Of a DNA stretch of 10,056 nt, positions 7,259-10,056 are shown piece by piece (position 1 is the stretch's first letter; each line of letters begins with the position of its first letter). The stretch is from DASUEB01 sp036275295. GTDB lineage: Bacteria; Bacteroidota; Bacteroidia; Flavobacteriales_D; Luteibaculaceae. The notes under the pieces were generated by a model. That model did no database searches. It was not told where the DNA came from and saw only the letters and a program-made list of their open reading frames with translations. A program made the translations under genes and the position numbers. Where the stretch lies: NCBI GenBank assembly GCA_036275295.1, contig DASUEB010000163.1:1-10056 (forward strand), in the 5' to 3' direction.

Positions 7259-9031
7259 ATGGAGAGAGAAAACATAAAAAATGAGGTGCTGGATAAATTG
7301 CCACCCCATCTTTTAGACCTGGTGATAGATCAACCTTACGACAATTATACCGCTCAAGATCACGCAGTATGGCGTTATGTGATGCGCCAAAACATCAACT
7401 TCTTGGGTAAAGTGGCGCACAGCAGCTACTTGAATGGCCTGAAAAAAACCGGGATATCCATTGATAGCATTCCGCACATGTACGGAATGAACAGAATTTT
7501 GAAAGAGATCGGCTGGGCTGCCGTGGCTGTGGATGGTTTTATTCCCCCGCAGGCATTTATGGAGTTTCAGGCCTATAACGTACTGGTTATTGCCGCCGAC
7601 ATACGCAACATCAATCACATTCTGTACACGCCGGCTCCCGATATCATTCACGAATCAGCAGGACACGCGCCAATCATAGCCGATGAAGAGTATGCCTCTT
7701 ATTTGCGATTGTTTGGTGAGATAGGATCAAAAGCCTTTTCGAGCAAACAAGATTATGAATTGTACGAGGCCATACGGCATTTATCGATTATCAAGGAGGA
7801 TCCGGGAACTCCGGAAGATGAAGTGAGACTGGCCGAGAAGGCCATTGAAGAAATTCAAGCCAATATGGGGGAGCCTTCGGAAATGGCGAAGATTCGAAAT
7901 TTGCATTGGTGGACGGTAGAATATGGTCTTATTGGTACCGTTGATGACTTCAAGTTATATGGGGCTGGATTACTCTCGTCGATTGGAGAAAGTGCCAATT
8001 GCATCAAGCCATCGGTTAAGAAACTGCCTTACACCATTGATGCGGTGAACTATAGTTTTGATATCACCACCCAGCAACCGCAACTATTTGTTACACCCAG
8101 CTTCGCTCATTTGAGCGATGTATTAAACGCATTTGCCGACAGCATGGCCTTTAGAAAGGGCGGCACACGAGCATTAGAGACGGCCAGAAACAGCGGCCAC
8201 CACGCCACTGTTGAGCTAAGCAGCGGAATTCAGGTAGGGGGTGTGGTTGATCGGGTTTGGCAAGATGATCAAGGCGAGGCCATCTATTTTGCCACCGCCG
8301 GTCCAACCCAACTGTGTTTCGAGAATCAAGAACTCGATGGGCAGGGAAAAATTCAACACGCGCATGGTTTCAGCTCGCCACTGGGGCGATTGGAAAAATC
8401 GGATCGACCGCTTGAACATATGTCCATTGAACAGCTAGCTGAACTGGGAATTATAGAAGGAAACCACTGCGAGTTGAGGTTCAGTAGTGGAATTGCGTTG
8501 AGCGGCATCTTAACTCAGATTACTACTCTGCCAAACGGTCTGAAAGGCATCCTTACGTTTGATCAGTGCACAGTGCGTCTGGGAAATCAAATTTTATTTG
8601 ATCCTTCGTGGGGTATATATGATATGGTTTTGGGAGCTCAGGTGGCTTCTTGTGCAGCGGGTTTACCAGATCCCAGGTCGTTTGGACTCACTTTTGAGGC
8701 ACCCAAGGAGAAAACCCACAAAATAGAGTACTCCGAAAGCGATAAAAATTTGCACCAGTTGTACAAAAGGGTGCGTCAAATCAGGGAGCAGGGCTTAGGT
8801 TATGATGAATTAGAGGAAATATTTGATCAGCTTCAATCTAAGTTTCCGCATGACTGGCTACTGGCCCTCGAAATATTAGAGATCTTGCGAAGTGAAGAGC
8901 TGCACGATGGCTTGGCTAAGGTTGCAGAGCAGTATTTAACCACCAAGGCGTTGAACAACGAAGAGCTCAACAAACTCATTCACGACGGTATACGATTAAT
9001 TGACGCCGATTTCGAATTGGTACATCCTTAA
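7259..9031 (+). CDS. Aromatic amino acid hydroxylase (phenylalanine 4-monooxygenase-like) with long C-terminal extension
   Basis: A 590-residue cytoplasmic iron- and pterin-dependent hydroxylase; phenylalanine to tyrosine is the likeliest reaction, but Tyr or Trp as substrate cannot be excluded. The catalytic part is roughly residues 30-260. PDIIHESAGHAPII supplies iron ligands His131 and His136, WWTVEYGLIG supplies Glu221, and YGAGLLSSIGE (234-244) closely resembles the animal enzyme. Between His136 and Glu221 there are 85 residues, against about 41 in classic enzymes, so an insert of ~44 charged, helix-prone residues (about 160-210) is present. The remaining ~330 residues hold two copies of a module beginning GHHATVELSSGIQVGG (313) and GNHCELRFSSGIALSG (401), then a helical tail from ~490. 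Classic bacterial PhhA is under 300 residues; forms near this length are known in Bacteroidota. The start ATG has no clear Shine-Dalgarno. The SDR gene follows 3 bp after the stop. Confidence 0.9.
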   Translation: MERENIKNEVLDKLPPHLLDLVIDQPYDNYTAQDHAVWRYVMRQNINFLGKVAHSSYLNGLKKTGISIDSIPHMYGMNRILKEIGWAAVAVDGFIPPQAFMEFQAYNVLVIAADIRNINHILYTPAPDIIHESAGHAPIIADEEYASYLRLFGEIGSKAFSSKQDYELYEAIRHLSIIKEDPGTPEDEVRLAEKAIEEIQANMGEPSEMAKIRNLHWWTVEYGLIGTVDDFKLYGAGLLSSIGESANCIKPSVKKLPYTIDAVNYSFDITTQQPQLFVTPSFAHLSDVLNAFADSMAFRKGGTRALETARNSGHHATVELSSGIQVGGVVDRVWQDDQGEAIYFATAGPTQLCFENQELDGQGKIQHAHGFSSPLGRLEKSDRPLEHMSIEQLAELGIIEGNHCELRFSSGIALSGILTQITTLPNGLKGILTFDQCTVRLGNQILFDPSWGIYDMVLGAQVASCAAGLPDPRSFGLTFEAPKEKTHKIEYSESDKNLHQLYKRVRQIREQGLGYDELEEIFDQLQSKFPHDWLLALEILEILRSEELHDGLAKVAEQYLTTKALNNEELNKLIHDGIRLIDADFELVHP

Positions 9032-9034
9032 AAT

Positions 9035-9718
9035 ATGAAAACCATACTAATCACCGGTGCTGGGAAAGGCATTGGTTTGGAACTTGTAAGACAGAGTGTA
9101 GCAAGCGGTCACCGGGTGGTGGCCGTTTCTCGTAATACTGGAGCGCTTGAAAAGATGTTGGGGAATACCTTACATGTGGTCACTGGCGACTTGCGCACAT
9201 TAAACTGGTCGGACATATTAACCGGCTTGCCAGAGGGGTGGAATCCAGTTGAGGTACTGATCAACAACGCTGGTGCCATAGTCAACAAGCCCTTTTTGAC
9301 CATTGACCTACGAGAAGTGGAAGAGGTTTATGCCACGAATGTATTTGGAGTGATCCGTTTAATTCAGGATGTAATCCGTCTGCGCCATCATCAAAAGTCG
9401 ATGCATATCGTCAATATAAGTAGTATGGGGGGATACCAGGGTTCGGCCAAGTTTCCCGGATTGAGTGTATACAGTTCGAGCAAGGGGGCATTGAGTATTT
9501 TGAGCGAGTGTTTGGCAGAGGAATTCAAGGAAGAGGGTATTCGTGTGAATGCGCTTTGCTTGGGTGCGGTGCAAACCGAGATGCTTTCTGAGGCATTTCC
9601 CGGTTATCAGGCACCTATACAGCCTGGCGAGATGGCCGAATTTATCTTGGATTTTGCGTTGCGATCGGATCGCTTTATCAATGGTAAGGTGATTCCGGTC
9701 TCGATTTCCACGCCGTAA
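9035..9718 (+). CDS. Short-chain dehydrogenase/reductase paired with the hydroxylase
   Basis: A 227-residue classical SDR, slightly shorter than the usual ~250. Visible features are TGAGKGIG (7-14) for NAD(P) binding, an Arg at 33 in VSRNTG that may favour NADPH, NNAG (77-80), Asn102, the SS pair at 129-130, and the catalytic pair Tyr146 and Lys150 (YSSSK). The loop between Ser and Tyr is a few residues longer than usual (GGYQGSAKFPGLSV). After LGAVQTEML the substrate loop is short and the protein ends in PVSISTP. It shares only the general fold pattern with the SDR at 2041-2796. It lies 3 bp behind the hydroxylase, so co-expression is very likely. By context it could recycle the pterin cofactor or reduce an aromatic metabolite; this is inference and no motif proves it. 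Confidence 0.88.
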   Translation: MKTILITGAGKGIGLELVRQSVASGHRVVAVSRNTGALEKMLGNTLHVVTGDLRTLNWSDILTGLPEGWNPVEVLINNAGAIVNKPFLTIDLREVEEVYATNVFGVIRLIQDVIRLRHHQKSMHIVNISSMGGYQGSAKFPGLSVYSSSKGALSILSECLAEEFKEEGIRVNALCLGAVQTEMLSEAFPGYQAPIQPGEMAEFILDFALRSDRFINGKVIPVSISTP

Positions 9719-9732
9719 CTGAAAAATAGTTA

Positions 9733-9745
9733 GCTGATATTCAGC
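9733..9745 (+). terminator. Small hairpin after the SDR gene, weak terminator candidate
   Basis: GCTGA-TAT-TCAGC forms a 5-bp stem 14 bp after the stop codon. No T run follows directly; the nearest, nine T's at 9766-9774, is about 20 nt further on. It may help end the hydroxylase-SDR transcript, but this is weak evidence. Confidence 0.25.
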
Positions 9746-9783
9746 AGAAAGGGCGAAATCACTCATTTTTTTTTGAAATACTC

Positions 9784-9815
9784 TTGCATTTCTAAAACTA
9801 GATCGCTTACATTTG
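9784..9815 (+). promoter_or_regulatory. Tandem promoter P1
   Basis: TTG (9784-9786), a 21-nt spacer, and TACATTTG (9808-9815), an exact TAnnTTTG match. A nine-T tract lies 9 nt upstream of the TTG and could serve as an UP-like element. The initial transcribed sequence CACTCCC resembles that of P2 (CACCCC). Confidence 0.6.
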
Positions 9816-9837
9816 CACTCCCAAAACAACGGGACAC

Positions 9838-9848
9838 GTTCTTTGAGA
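9838..9848 (+). promoter_or_regulatory. boxA-like antitermination motif
   Basis: GTTCTTTGAGA, about 15 nt after the expected P1 start. It resembles the boxA of rRNA leaders (E. coli core GCTCTTTAACA) and the GTTCTTTGA commonly found before Bacteroidota 16S genes. NusB/NusE binding is inferred from known rRNA leaders, not shown here. Confidence 0.45.
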
Positions 9849-9875
9849 GTGAGAGTAGAAGTAGAGTAGGAGGCG

Positions 9876-9889
9876 CCTGATGAATCAGG
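9876..9889 (+). repeat. Short inverted repeat in the P1 leader
   Basis: CCTGAT-GA-ATCAGG is a perfect inverted repeat. In RNA it would fold as a 5-bp stem with a TGAA-type tetraloop, standing alone in an otherwise purine-rich, unstructured stretch. There is no T run, so it is not a terminator. Confidence 0.5.
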
Positions 9890-9907
9890 AGCTGAGAAGA
9901 GAGAAAA

Positions 9908-9928
9908 GAAGTTTGAAAAAAAAACTTC
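9908..9928 (+). repeat. Inverted repeat just upstream of P2
   Basis: GAAGTTT and AAACTTC are perfect 7-bp arms around a GAAAAAA loop, ending 6 bp before the -33 box of P2. Together with the A-rich run it resembles the AAACTTC/A-tract often seen ahead of strong Bacteroidota stable-RNA promoters, so an upstream activating or bending element is likelier than a terminator. Confidence 0.5.
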
Positions 9929-9934
9929 AAAAAA

Positions 9935-9965
9935 TTTGGTTGGAATAAATACTTTACTACTTTTG
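9935..9965 (+). promoter_or_regulatory. Tandem promoter P2 (near-perfect consensus)
   Basis: TTTG (9935-9938), a 19-nt spacer, and TACTTTTG (9958-9965) fit the Bacteroidota consensus at both elements and in spacing. This is the best promoter in the window. Transcription should start near 9971, right at a hairpin. Confidence 0.75.
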
Positions 9966-9970
9966 CACCC

Positions 9971-9991
9971 CGCTTGAGAATAACACAAGCG
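9971..9991 (+). repeat. Hairpin at the 5' end of the P2 transcript
   Basis: CGCTTG and CAAGCG form a perfect 6-bp stem with a 9-nt loop, beginning about where the P2 transcript should start. A 5'-terminal stem could protect or mark the leader RNA. A second, weaker stem (AAGCTC with GAGTTT, one G-U pair) can form at about 10019-10039. Confidence 0.45.
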
Positions 9992-10056
9992 ACGAACGAC
10001 AGAATAGATTAGAAAGCGAAGCTCAACGGAGCGGAGTTTGAAGATAAGATTGAGAG

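Larger units (their letters stand above)
9719..10056 (+). other. Gene-free promoter and leader region, probably of a stable RNA (rRNA) operon
   Basis: No convincing coding frame is present. The stretch holds a small hairpin, a nine-T tract (9766-9774) that could act as an upstream AT element, two tandem promoters, a boxA-like motif, three further inverted repeats and a long purine-rich tract (9845-9920 and 9992-10056). Strong tandem promoters, an initial transcribed sequence of GCACYCC and a GTTCTTTGA motif are what one expects before a Bacteroidota 16S rRNA gene. The mature 16S start (AGAGTTTGAT-like) is not reached, so the assignment rests on the leader alone; a tRNA cluster is the main alternative. 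Confidence 0.5.

Noticed and set aside
9733..9774. Hairpin plus nine-T tract read as a classic intrinsic terminator
   Set aside because: About 20 nt separate the stem from the T run, so they do not form one terminator. The T run is better placed as an AT element upstream of P1.
9908..9935. GAAGTTT/AAACTTC inverted repeat as a terminator of P1 transcripts
   Set aside because: The arm is followed by A's, not T's, on the plus strand, and it abuts the P2 -33 box, which fits an upstream promoter element better.
9359..9988. Minus-strand open frame of 209 codons spanning the SDR gene and the right-hand leader
   Set aside because: It is antisense to a clear SDR. Its start half is a Ser/Phe-rich low-complexity translation of the purine-rich leader and promoters, with no domain-like pattern.
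1..10056. Search for CRISPR repeats, insertion sequences, phage or toxin-antitoxin genes
   Set aside because: No regularly spaced direct repeats, transposase or integrase motifs, or paired small genes were seen. Every sizeable gene but one belongs to a known metabolic or envelope family.

Overview
The window looks like a chromosomal segment from a member of the Bacteroidota. Three promoters fit the phylum's primary sigma factor consensus (TTG, 17-23 nt spacer, TAnnTTTG). Start codons lack clear Shine-Dalgarno sequences, as is common there. Gene content also fits: a lipoprotein amidohydrolase, a small secreted barrel-like protein, and a ~590-residue aromatic amino acid hydroxylase. No mobile element, CRISPR array, tRNA or complete rRNA gene is visible. 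Most of the window is housekeeping and metabolic genes in short, tight operons.

Layout. (1) 1-408: the 3' end of a plus-strand nitronate monooxygenase-like flavoprotein gene, overlapping by 13 bp the convergent end of the next operon. (2) 396-2796, minus strand: a YdfG-like short-chain dehydrogenase followed 4 bp later by a secreted YtcJ-type amidohydrolase with a lipoprotein-like signal. (3) 2871-6395, plus strand: a promoter, then purL (small, subunit-type FGAM synthase), tpx (thiol peroxidase) and mtgA (monofunctional peptidoglycan glycosyltransferase), with gaps of 4 bp and -1 bp. (4) 6519-7076, minus strand: a small exported protein of unknown function. (5) 7259-9718, plus strand: a two-gene operon of an enlarged aromatic amino acid hydroxylase and a second short-chain dehydrogenase. 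(6) 9719-10056: no gene, but two tandem Bacteroidota-type promoters, a boxA-like GTTCTTTGA element and several hairpins. This is most simply the promoter/leader region of a stable RNA operon, probably rRNA, whose first gene lies beyond the window.

How the genes may work together. The hydroxylase needs a reduced pterin. Its SDR neighbour, 3 bp downstream, is therefore a candidate pterin (or aromatic metabolite) reductase, though this is inference. The purL-tpx-mtgA operon joins purine synthesis, peroxide detoxification and wall synthesis with no obvious shared pathway. The most interesting points are the architecture of the hydroxylase (a ~44-residue insertion between iron ligands and a duplicated module in its C-terminal half), its pairing with the SDR, and the dual-promoter leader at the right edge. 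I found no clear evidence of a wholly new system.
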